Assembly (NCBI GenBank): GCA_947584825.1
Contig: CANPWR010000013.1
Coordinates: 1-21,282, forward strand
DNA length: 21,282 nt
Direction of reading: 5' to 3'
Origin: an uncultured Clostridia bacterium
Lineage (GTDB): Bacteria; Bacillota; Clostridia; Oscillospirales; Ruminococcaceae
Within the stretch, counting starts at the first letter, position 1; the number at the start of each line of letters is the position of its first letter. A program made the position numbers and the translations under genes. Shown piece after piece: positions 1 through 6,918 of the stretch. Under the pieces are notes generated by a model. The model was not told where the DNA came from. It ran no database searches and worked only from the letters and a program-made list of their open reading frames with translations.

Positions 1-329
1 TGAAGTGTATTGAGATGGAGCTCGGCGAGCCTGACGAAAGCGGACGTCGCAGACCTGTTCCGAAAGAGGGCAGTGAGTTTGTTCTCGACGTTGACTGCGT
101 TGTTATGGCTATCGGAACATCTCCGAATCCGCTTATCAGAAACACAACAGAGGGTCTTGAAACCAACAAGCACGGCTGTTTTGTAGTCGAGGAGGAAACC
201 GGAAAGACCTCTCGTGAGGGAATTTATGCAGGCGGAGACGCAGTTACAGGCGCTGCGACTGTTATTCTTGCTATGGGCGCAGGAAAGGACGCAGCTAAGG
301 CTATAGATGAGTATATCAAGTCAAAATAA
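1..329 (+). CDS. gltA: Glutamate synthase small subunit (GltA-type), C-terminal fragment
   Basis: Only the last 108 codons are visible; the gene starts upstream of the window and the reading frame enters at base 3. The fragment contains ELGEPDESGRRRPVP, the phrase DCVVMAIGTSPNP and the C-terminal block GIYAGGDAVTGAATVILAMG. These are typical of the FAD/NAD(P)H-binding C-terminus of the glutamate synthase beta subunit and the related stand-alone GltA (NADPH-dependent, glutamate-forming). The AGGDAVTG segment is the usual second FAD-contact motif of this pyridine nucleotide-disulfide oxidoreductase-like fold. The protein would pass electrons from NADPH towards glutamine-dependent glutamate synthesis in the cytoplasm. 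The same fold occurs in NfnA/SudA-type ferredoxin-NADP reductase subunits and dihydropyrimidine dehydrogenases, and the missing N-terminus prevents a firm choice. It ends in TAA and is followed by its own terminator. Confidence 0.8.
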   Translation, partial: KCIEMELGEPDESGRRRPVPKEGSEFVLDVDCVVMAIGTSPNPLIRNTTEGLETNKHGCFVVEEETGKTSREGIYAGGDAVTGAATVILAMGAGKDAAKAIDEYIKSK

Positions 330-343
330 TATATTGAAAAAAG

Positions 344-373
344 AGCCGAGCGGATTTACGTTCGGCTTAGTTT
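344..373 (+). terminator. Rho-independent terminator after gltA
   Basis: A 9-bp stem, AGCCGAGCG with CGTTCGGCT (one G-U pair), closes a 6-nt loop at 353-358. It is preceded by an A-rich stretch and followed by a short interrupted T tract. It begins 14 bp after the gltA stop codon. Confidence 0.8.
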
Positions 374-585
374 ATATTTTAATGTGTAATATAGTAATTT
401 GGTTTATAAGCAAACGGAGAATATTACTATAACAAGTTAATTAGGGCAAGCAGTTTGGGTGTTTTGGCATGTTCGATTGTGTTTATATTTCATATTATAT
501 GTTCTATGGTTATGCCGGTAACGCTTATGAGCAGGGGTTCTTTAAAGGATAATCTGTCTGCAAATGAATAGTTATGAACGCTCTC
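374..585. other. Intergenic region between gltA and the cyclophilin gene
   Basis: This is the unexplained part of the 315-bp gap between genes. I see no convincing gene on either strand. It contains a 9-bp inverted repeat, TATAGTAAT (390-398) and ATTACTATA (423-431), around a 24-nt interval. A 38-codon open frame starting at TTG 455 would encode a short hydrophobic peptide; it lacks a good ribosome binding site and is not called. The far end holds the sequence GAACGCTCT, which recurs in the terminator of the next gene. Confidence 0.4.
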
Positions 586-614
586 TTGACATTTAAGCAT
601 AATAATTGTAAAAT
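586..614 (+). promoter_or_regulatory. Sigma-A-type promoter for the cyclophilin gene
   Basis: A consensus -35 box TTGACA (586-591) and a -10 box TAAAAT (609-614) are separated by exactly 17 bp. Transcription would start near 621, about 24 nt ahead of the TTG start codon at 645. Confidence 0.8.
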
Positions 615-644
615 GGTTATTGTAATTATAAAGGAGATGTTATC

Positions 645-1277
645 TTGAAAAGAATTAAAATTATTTTAACTGCAATGTTTATGCTTACAACGTGTTTTGG
701 CTTTGCCGGCTGTGGTAAAGGTGATTCTGAAGATTCTAAAAAGGAAATGCAGACGGGAAGCTTTGTAATTGAGCTGTTTCCTGAGTATGCTCCGAAAACT
801 GTTGAGAACTTTGAAACTCTTGTTGAATCAGGCTTTTACGACGGACTTACTTTCCACAGAGTTGTAGACGGCTTTATGGCTCAGGGTGGAGACCCTAAAG
901 GCGACGGTTCAGGAGGCTCCGACCAGAACATTGAGGGCGAATTTGCTGAGAACGGTTTTACGCAGAATACGCTTTCCCACACAAGGGGAGTTGTTTCTAT
1001 GGCAAGAAGTACGGACTTTAATACAGCGTCTAGCCAGTTCTTTATCTGCCTTGCCGATTGTAATTTCCTTGACGGAAACTATGCGGCTTTCGGAAAGGTA
1101 AACGACGAGGGTATGAAAGTAGTTGACAAGTTCCTTACGGTTGAGAGAGCTGACGCAAACGGTGAAGAAAATGCAAAACCCGTTACACCTATCACAATAA
1201 AGTCAGCTAAATTGATAAATGAGACCTCTGACGGTCACGAGCAGGTAGAGATGACTGTTGAATATCTGCCAGAATAA
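645..1277 (+). CDS. Cyclophilin-type peptidyl-prolyl cis-trans isomerase, lipoprotein
   Basis: The 210-residue protein begins with a lipoprotein signal peptide: a basic MKRIK start, a hydrophobic stretch and the lipobox FAGC with C23 as the acylated cysteine. It should therefore be anchored on the outer face of the membrane and help fold exported proteins by proline isomerization. The cyclophilin domain covers about residues 38-195. It has the signature FHRVVDGFMAQGGD (catalytic-type R72), the GVVSMARS block, the SSQFFI segment and LDGNYAAFGKV. The start is TTG at 645, chosen because AAGGAG at 631-636 sits 8 nt upstream and the signal peptide begins there. It has its own promoter and terminator, so it is likely monocistronic. 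The family is certain; the substrates are not known. Confidence 0.92.
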   Translation: MKRIKIILTAMFMLTTCFGFAGCGKGDSEDSKKEMQTGSFVIELFPEYAPKTVENFETLVESGFYDGLTFHRVVDGFMAQGGDPKGDGSGGSDQNIEGEFAENGFTQNTLSHTRGVVSMARSTDFNTASSQFFICLADCNFLDGNYAAFGKVNDEGMKVVDKFLTVERADANGEENAKPVTPITIKSAKLINETSDGHEQVEMTVEYLPE

Positions 1278-1336
1278 TTATTAGTTTGCTGTTTTGATTT
1301 CTAAGTTTAAAACGGCAGGCTGGAACAGAAAATAAG

Positions 1337-1371
1337 AGAGCGTTCGGAATTTTTTCTGAACGCTCTTGTTG
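1337..1371 (+). terminator. Rho-independent terminator after the cyclophilin gene
   Basis: An 11-bp stem, AGAGCGTTCGG (1337-1347) with CTGAACGCTCT (1356-1366, one G-U pair), closes an 8-nt T-rich loop and is followed by TGTTGT. The 3' U tract is short, but the position 60 bp after the stop fits. Confidence 0.75.
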
Positions 1372-1372
1372 T

Positions 1373-1428
1373 ATCTAACATCTAACATCTAACTTCTAAC
1401 TTCTAACATCTAACATCTAACATCTATC
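1373..1428. repeat. Heptanucleotide tandem array (ATCTAAC/TTCTAAC)
   Basis: Seven contiguous 7-bp units run from 1373 to 1421: ATCTAAC three times, TTCTAAC twice, then ATCTAAC twice. An eighth degenerate unit, ATCTATC, ends at 1428. The only variable position in the seven intact units is the first base. The array begins just after the cyclophilin terminator and lies outside coding sequence. It is a short tandem repeat of the kind prone to slippage; no function can be read from it. Confidence 0.9.
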
Positions 1429-1501
1429 TTCAGTACATATACAAACCCGCCGTTACGAAATGTCATACATTAGATAGACTTTCAAATAGGCGGCAGTGCA
1501 T

Positions 1502-1516
1502 CCGGCGGCTCGCCGG
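1502..1516. repeat. GC-rich inverted repeat between the heptamer arrays
   Basis: CCGGCG and CGCCGG are separated by 3 bp in an otherwise AT-rich intergenic region. A second GC-rich patch (GGCGGCAG) lies just to the left and another (CCCGCCG) near 1448. On the minus strand the hairpin follows the YjbQ-family gene by about 10 bp and could act as a terminator, but no T tract follows. It may instead be the core of a dispersed repeat. Confidence 0.5.
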
Positions 1517-1523
1517 TCTTGCT

Positions 1524-1544
1524 TCTAGTCTCTAGCCTCTAGCT
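1524..1544. repeat. Second heptanucleotide array (TCTAGNC), overlapping a gene end
   Basis: There are three contiguous 7-bp units: TCTAGTC (1524-1530), TCTAGCC (1531-1537) and TCTAGCT (1538-1544). They are related in form to the array at 1373 but differ in sequence. Read on the minus strand they supply the last six codons (Gln-Leu-Glu-Ala-Arg-Asp) and the stop codon of the YjbQ-family gene. Confidence 0.8.
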
Positions 1545-1923
1545 GAACAAAAAAGCTTCTTGTTCTCGGCCCGTCAAACTCGGTGAAATAAATCCCTTGC
1601 CAAGTACCCAGAAGCAGCCGTCCGTTTCGGACTATTACCGTTACAGAGCTTCCCATAACGCTTGCTTTAAGGTGAGCGGCGGAGTTCCCCTCAGAGTGCC
1701 TGAACTCGGCACGGTCAGGGTAGGTCTTGTTAAGTGCAAAAAGCAGGTCGGTAACGACGTCGGGATCGCAGTTTTCATTGATAGTAACGCCCGCAGTTGT
1801 GTGAGGGTTGAAAACAACGCAAATGCCGTTCTTTACTCCGCTTTTTGAAACAGCTTCCTGTACCATTCTTGTTATGTTATAAAAATTTTCTTTTTCGGTT
1901 CTAAGTGTATATTCATAAACCAT
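1525..1923 (-). CDS. yjbQ: YjbQ/UPF0047 family protein (secondary thiamine-phosphate synthase enzyme family)
   Basis: This 132-residue cytoplasmic protein carries all the family landmarks: HTTAGVTINEN (41-51), HSEGNSAAHLKASVMG (76-91) and GTWQGIYFTEFDGPR (106-120). Conserved histidines and Asp/Glu in these blocks are the presumed metal or active-site residues. The family is annotated as having weak thiamine-phosphate synthase activity; its physiological role is unsettled. A longer frame begins at 1974, but the start at 1923 is preferred because AAGGAG lies 9 nt upstream and the family normally begins here (MVYEYTLRTE). A sigma-A promoter lies directly upstream. The C-terminus is odd: family members usually end soon after VQ with a short tail, whereas here the tail LEARD and the stop are formed by a heptamer array. 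Confidence 0.88.
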   Translation of the reverse strand: MVYEYTLRTEKENFYNITRMVQEAVSKSGVKNGICVVFNPHTTAGVTINENCDPDVVTDLLFALNKTYPDRAEFRHSEGNSAAHLKASVMGSSVTVIVRNGRLLLGTWQGIYFTEFDGPRTRSFFVQLEARD

Positions 1924-1945
1924 TTTGATCCACTCCTTAATTGTC

Positions 1946-1974
1946 ATAATAACACATAAGGAGATTTTTTTCAA
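1946..1974 (-). promoter_or_regulatory. Promoter for the YjbQ-family gene
   Basis: On the minus strand TTGAAA (1974-1969) is followed after 17 bp by TATTAT (1951-1946), about 22 bp ahead of the start codon. Its -35 box is separated by only 2 bp from the -35 box of the divergent promoter. Confidence 0.65.
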
Positions 1975-1976
1975 TA

Positions 1977-2005
1977 TTGACGGATTATAAATTAAATAGT
2001 ATAAT
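1977..2005 (+). promoter_or_regulatory. Promoter for the yfhO-type gene
   Basis: TTGACG (1977-1982) and a perfect TATAAT (2000-2005) are separated by 17 bp. Predicted transcription begins near 2012, giving a leader of about 50 nt. Confidence 0.75.
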
Positions 2006-2060
2006 AATTTATGGTAATTTTGTAAATTTATTTAGGAAGTTAAAGGAATGACCTAAGCTT

Positions 2061-4571
2061 ATGAAGAAACATAAATCTGATTTAAAGAATAAAAAAACAG
2101 CAGAGAAAATCTTGAACAGAACTAAGGAAAGGTATCTGCTTGTATTTTTCATCGCTGCAGTTATAATGCTTGTCATAATGCTTCCGCTTATGATCTACAA
2201 CGGCGGATACTTTCTGTATTACGGAGATTTTAACTCACAGCAGATCCCCTTTTACAAGCACGTCCACGACGCTGTAGCAAACGGAGGTCTGTTCGGTTGG
2301 GATTGGGGAACTGATTTGGGTTCTCCGCTTTTTACTTCGTATTCCTTTTATAATATAGGAAGTCCTTTTTTCTGGATAACTGAGCTTTTTCCTGAGAGTG
2401 TTACAATAATGCTGATACCCGTTTTGCTTGCGGTAAAAACAGGTGTTGCAGCTCTTACCTCATACGCATATATAGGTCGTTTTGTGTCAAATAAGAACGC
2501 TTGCTTTATAGGAGCAATGCTTTATGCGTTTTCCGGATTTCAGGCGTATAATGTATTCTTCAACCATTTCCACGACGCTGTTGCATTCTTTCCGCTTTTA
2601 CTGCTAGCTCTCGAAATGAATGTTCAGGATAACAAAAGGGGCGTGTTCGGACTTTGTGTTGCTCTTTGCGGTATTGTAAATTACTACTTCTTTATTGCTG
2701 AAGTGGTCTTTGTAATAATTTACTTTATAATTAGATGTACCGACAAGAGCTTTAATATAACATTTGCAAAGTCTTTGAAATTGGCATTTGAGGCGATTGC
2801 AGGAACATTTATAGCTTGTGCGGTACTTGTTCCTTCGTATTACTCAATATGTGACAATCCGCGTGTTGACGAGTATCTTACGGGAACGGATATGATAGTT
2901 TATTCCGATAAATTCAGAATACTAAGAATTATTCAAAGCTTTTTTATGATGCCCGATCCGCCTGCAAGAGTCAATCTGTTTAATTCTGATACGGCACGCT
3001 GGGCATCTATTGCCGGCTATCTGCCTATGTTCTCAATGGCAGGAGTTATTGCCTTTATGAGAGCTAAAAAGGGTAACTGGATGAAAACACTTATTATCAC
3101 TTCTATGGTATTTGCTTTTGTTCCGGTACTCAACTCGGCATTTCAGTTATTTAAAGGAACATATTATGCACGTTGGTTCTTTATGCCGATACTGATAATG
3201 TGCGTTATGACGGCGTATGTCTTTGACGATAAAAACGCTTCGTCTAATGAGCCTGCCGACTTAAAGAAGGGAATACCGGCTGTGGGAATAGTTTTAGCGG
3301 CAAGTTTGGCAGTATTCCTTTTGCCGACCGCAGATGAGAACGGAAAGTATGAGTTTTTCAAAATAGCTGAATACCCTGAGCTGTTTTACCTTCAGTTTAT
3401 TGTTTCTGCTTTATTGTTTGGTGAACTGATTTTTGTGGCTTACCGCTTAAAGAAAAACAAGAATTATGTAAGGACAGTGTCATTTGCAACCTGTCTGGCG
3501 TGTGCTGTAAGTATGATGTCAACTGTATATTACGGAGTTTCTCAAGGTCCTAAGCCTGATGACTATATTTCTGTTACAATTAACGGAGGGGATAATATAG
3601 AACTGCCGTCATATGATGAGGCAGGCTATTACAGAATAGAAACAAGTGAGAATACCGATAACTGGCCTATGCTTTGGGGATATTCCACTATACGAGCGTT
3701 CAACAGTACAGTTTCGACTTCTATTATGAAATTTTATGATTTGCTCGGAATAGAACGTAATGTGGCATCACGTCCTGATAAAAAGTACTATGCTCTGAGG
3801 AGTCTGCTTTCGGTGAAATACTACTTTGAAGAAAATGACAGTGACGATACTTCGTCAGATGAGTCGGATGGCAATATGCTGGGAATAAACCGATTTAACA
3901 GCAGTCTATCAGAGAACAGTGAAAATACAGGTGAAAAACATACTCTGAATATGCTCGGATTTAGTTATACTGATTCGCAGAACAGCTTTGACGTTTATGA
4001 GAATAAATATTATATTCCTATGGGCTTTGCATACAACACTTATCTGACATACGATGAGTTTGAAAACCTTTCGACCGAAAACAAAACTAGGAATTTAATT
4101 TCATCGCTCGTTCTTAATGACCGTCAGATCAGAAAGTATAGAGATATATTAACTCACTATAATATTAACGAGTATAACGGCGACAGCACTTATACTATGG
4201 CTTGTAATGATAAGAAACTAAAATCCTGTTCAGAGTTTAAACCCGACAGCAACGGATTTTCTGCAAAGATAAGTCTTACCGACAGCGCACTTGTATTTTT
4301 CAGCGTTCCTTATGACAAGGGCTTCACAGCTTATGTAAACGGCAAAAAGACCGATATAGAAGAGGTCGACGGCGGACTTTCAGCGGTTTTGTGCGGCAAG
4401 GGAGAAAATGAGATACGTTTTGATTTTGAGCTTTACGGTTTAAGGCAGGGGATCGCTCTGTCGCTTTTAGGAATAGTTCTTCTTGCGGGTTATGTTCTGG
4501 TTTGCAGAAGACTATCTAGCATTAGAAAAGTAAGGGAAAAGGTAAAGTCTATCGACTTCTATGAGGAATGA
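2061..4571 (+). CDS. YfhO-family polytopic membrane protein (putative GT-C glycosyltransferase)
   Basis: The 836-residue protein has a short basic cytoplasmic N-terminus and a first membrane helix at about 25-46. The extracellular loop motif YYGDFNSQQIPFYKH (54-68) follows, whose Asp is placed like the acidic residue of GT-C glycosyltransferases. About a dozen further hydrophobic segments run to roughly residue 490. A large polar, presumably extracytoplasmic, domain extends to about 790 and a final helix sits near 800-820 before a basic tail. The phrases NGGYFLYYGDFN and FSVPYDKGFTAYVNGK are characteristic of the YfhO family. In Bacillus subtilis, YfhO acts in decoration of cell-surface polymers with sugars from a lipid carrier, so a role in envelope glycosylation is an inference. 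The start has only a modest AAAGGA 13 nt upstream. It is followed after 31 bp by the NUDIX gene, probably in the same transcript. Confidence 0.85.
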   Translation: MKKHKSDLKNKKTAEKILNRTKERYLLVFFIAAVIMLVIMLPLMIYNGGYFLYYGDFNSQQIPFYKHVHDAVANGGLFGWDWGTDLGSPLFTSYSFYNIGSPFFWITELFPESVTIMLIPVLLAVKTGVAALTSYAYIGRFVSNKNACFIGAMLYAFSGFQAYNVFFNHFHDAVAFFPLLLLALEMNVQDNKRGVFGLCVALCGIVNYYFFIAEVVFVIIYFIIRCTDKSFNITFAKSLKLAFEAIAGTFIACAVLVPSYYSICDNPRVDEYLTGTDMIVYSDKFRILRIIQSFFMMPDPPARVNLFNSDTARWASIAGYLPMFSMAGVIAFMRAKKGNWMKTLIITSMVFAFVPVLNSAFQLFKGTYYARWFFMPILIMCVMTAYVFDDKNASSNEPADLKKGIPAVGIVLAASLAVFLLPTADENGKYEFFKIAEYPELFYLQFIVSALLFGELIFVAYRLKKNKNYVRTVSFATCLACAVSMMSTVYYGVSQGPKPDDYISVTINGGDNIELPSYDEAGYYRIETSENTDNWPMLWGYSTIRAFNSTVSTSIMKFYDLLGIERNVASRPDKKYYALRSLLSVKYYFEENDSDDTSSDESDGNMLGINRFNSSLSENSENTGEKHTLNMLGFSYTDSQNSFDVYENKYYIPMGFAYNTYLTYDEFENLSTENKTRNLISSLVLNDRQIRKYRDILTHYNINEYNGDSTYTMACNDKKLKSCSEFKPDSNGFSAKISLTDSALVFFSVPYDKGFTAYVNGKKTDIEEVDGGLSAVLCGKGENEIRFDFELYGLRQGIALSLLGIVLLAGYVLVCRRLSSIRKVREKVKSIDFYEE

Positions 4572-4602
4572 TCTTGACTTGAAAGGGAGAAGAGCGATTA
4601 AA

Positions 4603-5145
4603 ATGCATTTAGAAGAAAAAACTATATCGGTTGAAAAAATTTATAACGGTAAGATTATTGACGTTACCCGTGAGAAGGTTATGCTTGAGAATAAGTCCGA
4701 AGCTTACCGTGAGGTGGTTCATCATTCGGGAGGAGTTTGTATACTTCCGATAAACAGCAATAATGAGGTGTTGTTTGTAAAGCAGTATAGGTATCCGTTT
4801 AAGGAGGTACTGTTGGAAATCCCGGCAGGCAAGCGTGAAGAGGGCGAAGACCCTAAAGAGTGCGGAATAAGAGAGTTAAAAGAAGAGGTAGGTGCAGAAT
4901 CGAAAAACATAACCTGCTTAGGAAAGCTGTATCCGACAGTCGCTTATGATACGGAAGTGATTTTCATGTATATGGCGCAGGACCTCAGCTTTGGTGAGCA
5001 GGACCTAGATGAAGATGAGTTTCTAGATATAGTGAAGATTCCTTTGGAAAAAGCATATAAGATGGTAATAAATGATGAAATTCCCGACGCTAAAACCCAG
5101 ATAGCAATTCTCAAGGCGTGGGAGATGCTGAAAAATAAAGAATAA
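4603..5145 (+). CDS. NUDIX hydrolase, ADP-ribose pyrophosphatase type
   Basis: The 180-residue cytoplasmic enzyme has a complete NUDIX box at residues 76-97: Gly76, Glu82, then Arg90-Glu-Leu-x-Glu94-Glu95-Val-Gly97. These glutamates bind the catalytic magnesium. The segment LLEIPAGKRE just before the box and the overall length match ADP-ribose pyrophosphatases (NudF-like), which split ADP-ribose to AMP and ribose 5-phosphate. Other NUDP-sugar substrates are possible. The start at 4603 is preferred because MHLEEKTISVEKIYNGKIIDV matches the family N-terminus and a GGGAG lies 13 nt upstream. An in-frame ATG at 4561, overlapping the end of the previous gene, is the alternative. The gene is likely co-transcribed with the yfhO-type gene and ends at a bidirectional terminator. 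Confidence 0.9.
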   Translation: MHLEEKTISVEKIYNGKIIDVTREKVMLENKSEAYREVVHHSGGVCILPINSNNEVLFVKQYRYPFKEVLLEIPAGKREEGEDPKECGIRELKEEVGAESKNITCLGKLYPTVAYDTEVIFMYMAQDLSFGEQDLDEDEFLDIVKIPLEKAYKMVINDEIPDAKTQIAILKAWEMLKNKE

Positions 5146-5147
5146 TA

Positions 5148-5177
5148 AAAAGCGATAAGGAAAGTCTTATCGCTTTT
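5148..5177. terminator. Bidirectional terminator between the NUDIX and MATE genes
   Basis: A perfect 12-bp stem, AAAAGCGATAAG with CTTATCGCTTTT, closes a 6-nt loop. A-rich and T-rich flanks on both sides let it serve the converging genes that end at 5145 (plus) and 5180 (minus). Confidence 0.88.
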
Positions 5178-5179
5178 AT

Positions 5180-6610
5180 TTATGCCTGTTGTGTTTCAGG
5201 AATTTCTTCTATTGATATGGGATTATCCAGCACTGCAACTGATTGCTGATAAACCTTTTTGCTGAAAATAATACACAAAAGAAGCGAAACAGTTTCAGCG
5301 ATCGGGAAAGCAGTCCAAACAGCACTGAGTCCGAAAAGCTGTGATGTTACTACCGCTACCGGAATAAGTACTCCGAGCTGACGAGCTATTGAGATTATAA
5401 GACTGTATACGCCGTGTCCGAGAGCCTGAAATGCACTTATAATTATAATACAGAATCCTGCAGGAATAAAGCTGAGTGATATTATCCTCAGCGCAGGTAT
5501 TCCTATTTTGAGCATTTCGCCAGAAGCACTGAAGAAGCCGAGCAGAAGCTGAGGAATCGTTTGAAAGATTATAACTCCCAGCACCATATATGAAACAGAA
5601 ATTATTGCCGCCAATTTAAGTACGGATATGATTCTGCTTTTATGTCTTGCACCGTAGTTGTAAGCAACAATGGGAACAAGACCGTTAGTAAGTCCGAAAA
5701 TCGGCATATAAATAAAGCTCTGGAGCTTGAAGTAAATTCCGACTACTGAAACCGCCGTCGGCGTAAAGCTGATACAGATTTTGTTCAAAAGGTATGTCAT
5801 AACAGAGGTTATAGACTGCATGATGATTGACGGGAATCCGACTGCGTAAATCTTTTTGATAATGCGAAGCGACGGCTTAAAGCCTATAAAGCTTACGTTT
5901 ATTTCTTTGTTTTTAAATGCGTTGAATAGTATGCCTAAAATCATTGCAACGATTTGACCGAAAACCGTTGCGGTTGCAGCGCCTGCCACTCCCATTTTCG
6001 GAAAGCCAAATAATCCGAAAATCAAAATAGGGTCGAGTATTATGTTTATTATAGCTCCTGTACCCTGCATAAACATACTGTATATAGTCTTTCCGGTTGA
6101 CTGCAATAGACGCTCAAAGGTCACCTGCATAAATACTCCGAGCGAGATAACTGTTACAATTCTTAGATAACTTACGCCGTAAGCTATTATTTCCGCATCG
6201 TCGGTCATCGCCTTGAAAAAAAGCTCGGAAAAGAAAAAGCCTAATATTGCGAAAACTATCCATGTGCAAAATGCAAGAAATATTCCGTTTTTTGCTGAAT
6301 CACTCGCCTGTTTAAACTTCTTTTCGCCCAGTGACTTTGATAAAAATGAGTTTATTCCGACACCCGTTCCTGCGGCAAATGCTATCATAAGACTTTGTAT
6401 AGGAAACGCCATCGATACCGCTGTAAGTGCGTTTTCTGATATTTTAGCAACAAATATACTGTCTACTATATTGTAAAGCGCCTGAACAAGCATTGAGATT
6501 ACCATTGGCAGCGACATTGTTATCAGCAGCCTGTTGATAGGCATTGTTCCCATCTTGTTTTCCTGAATGGGCGTGCTTTCATTTTCAAGTACTTCTGTTC
6601 TTTCAGACAT
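5180..6610 (-). CDS. MATE-family multidrug/Na+ (or H+) antiporter
   Basis: This roughly 476-residue inner-membrane protein starts with a short hydrophilic segment. The MATE entry motif follows (PINRLLITMSLPMVISMLVQ, then ALYNIVDSIFVAK), and the rest shows two homologous halves of about six hydrophobic segments each. GTGVGINSFLSKSLGEKK in the first half and NYGARHKSRI in the second are the classic MATE loop motifs. It resembles the MepA-like branch and would export cationic compounds in exchange for ions. Start choice: in-frame TTG (6631), ATG (6622) and ATG (6610) are possible. ATG at 6610 is preferred because AAAGGG lies 12 nt upstream, whereas that same motif abuts the ATG at 6622. A good promoter precedes it, and it appears monocistronic. 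The substrate cannot be predicted. Confidence 0.9.
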   Translation of the reverse strand: MSERTEVLENESTPIQENKMGTMPINRLLITMSLPMVISMLVQALYNIVDSIFVAKISENALTAVSMAFPIQSLMIAFAAGTGVGINSFLSKSLGEKKFKQASDSAKNGIFLAFCTWIVFAILGFFFSELFFKAMTDDAEIIAYGVSYLRIVTVISLGVFMQVTFERLLQSTGKTIYSMFMQGTGAIINIILDPILIFGLFGFPKMGVAGAATATVFGQIVAMILGILFNAFKNKEINVSFIGFKPSLRIIKKIYAVGFPSIIMQSITSVMTYLLNKICISFTPTAVSVVGIYFKLQSFIYMPIFGLTNGLVPIVAYNYGARHKSRIISVLKLAAIISVSYMVLGVIIFQTIPQLLLGFFSASGEMLKIGIPALRIISLSFIPAGFCIIIISAFQALGHGVYSLIISIARQLGVLIPVAVVTSQLFGLSAVWTAFPIAETVSLLLCIIFSKKVYQQSVAVLDNPISIEEIPETQQA

Positions 6611-6670
6611 CTGTGTTTTCATCCCTTTCAATAGTCACATCGTTATACTTCACTATGCACATATTCAAAT

Positions 6671-6699
6671 ATTATAGCACGATTAATTATCTTTTGCAA
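6671..6699 (-). promoter_or_regulatory. Promoter for the MATE exporter
   Basis: On the minus strand TTGCAA (6699-6694) precedes TATAAT (6676-6671) with a 17-bp spacer, about 60 bp ahead of the start codon. The roughly 120 bp between this and the metY promoter hold only AT-rich sequence and an 8-bp inverted repeat, TTTGTGCA (6736-6743) and TGCACAAA (6789-6796). Confidence 0.75.
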
Positions 6700-6820
6700 T
6701 GATTTGATGGTAAAAAGTTTGAACATAAAAAATGTTTTGTGCATTATTCATCAATATAACCTATTAAATTAATATGAAAAGTATATTTTGCACAAATATT
6801 TATAAAATGGAAAAAAGGTG

Positions 6821-6849
6821 TTGACAAAATAGGATTTTGGTGTTATTCT
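6821..6849 (+). promoter_or_regulatory. Promoter for metY
   Basis: A consensus TTGACA (6821-6826) is followed after 17 bp by TATTCT (6844-6849) with an extended -10 TG at 6841-6842. Transcription would start near 6856, inside the adjacent dyad. Confidence 0.78.
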
Positions 6850-6850
6850 A

Positions 6851-6885
6851 TATATAATTCATACTAAGCATATATGAATTATATA
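6851..6885. promoter_or_regulatory. 13-bp dyad at the metY transcription start, candidate operator
   Basis: TATATAATTCATA (6851-6863) and its exact reverse complement (6873-6885) flank a 9-bp centre. The dyad starts one base after the -10 box, so a bound dimeric regulator would block transcription initiation. Alternatively the RNA forms a weak AU-rich hairpin at its 5' end. No SAM riboswitch or T-box is visible in this leader, so protein control by a sulfur-responsive repressor is a reasonable inference. Confidence 0.5.
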
Positions 6886-6918
6886 GTATAAAATAAATTA
6901 GAAACGGGGTAATTTAAA

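Noticed and set aside
455..571. A 38-codon open frame starting with TTG that would encode a hydrophobic peptide in the gap before the cyclophilin gene.
   Set aside because: There is no solid ribosome binding site, the start is weak, codon use is unremarkable and it overlaps another short frame. A frame of this length is expected by chance.
886..1101. A 71-codon frame inside the cyclophilin gene.
   Set aside because: It is an out-of-frame shadow of a clear cyclophilin domain with no initiation signal.
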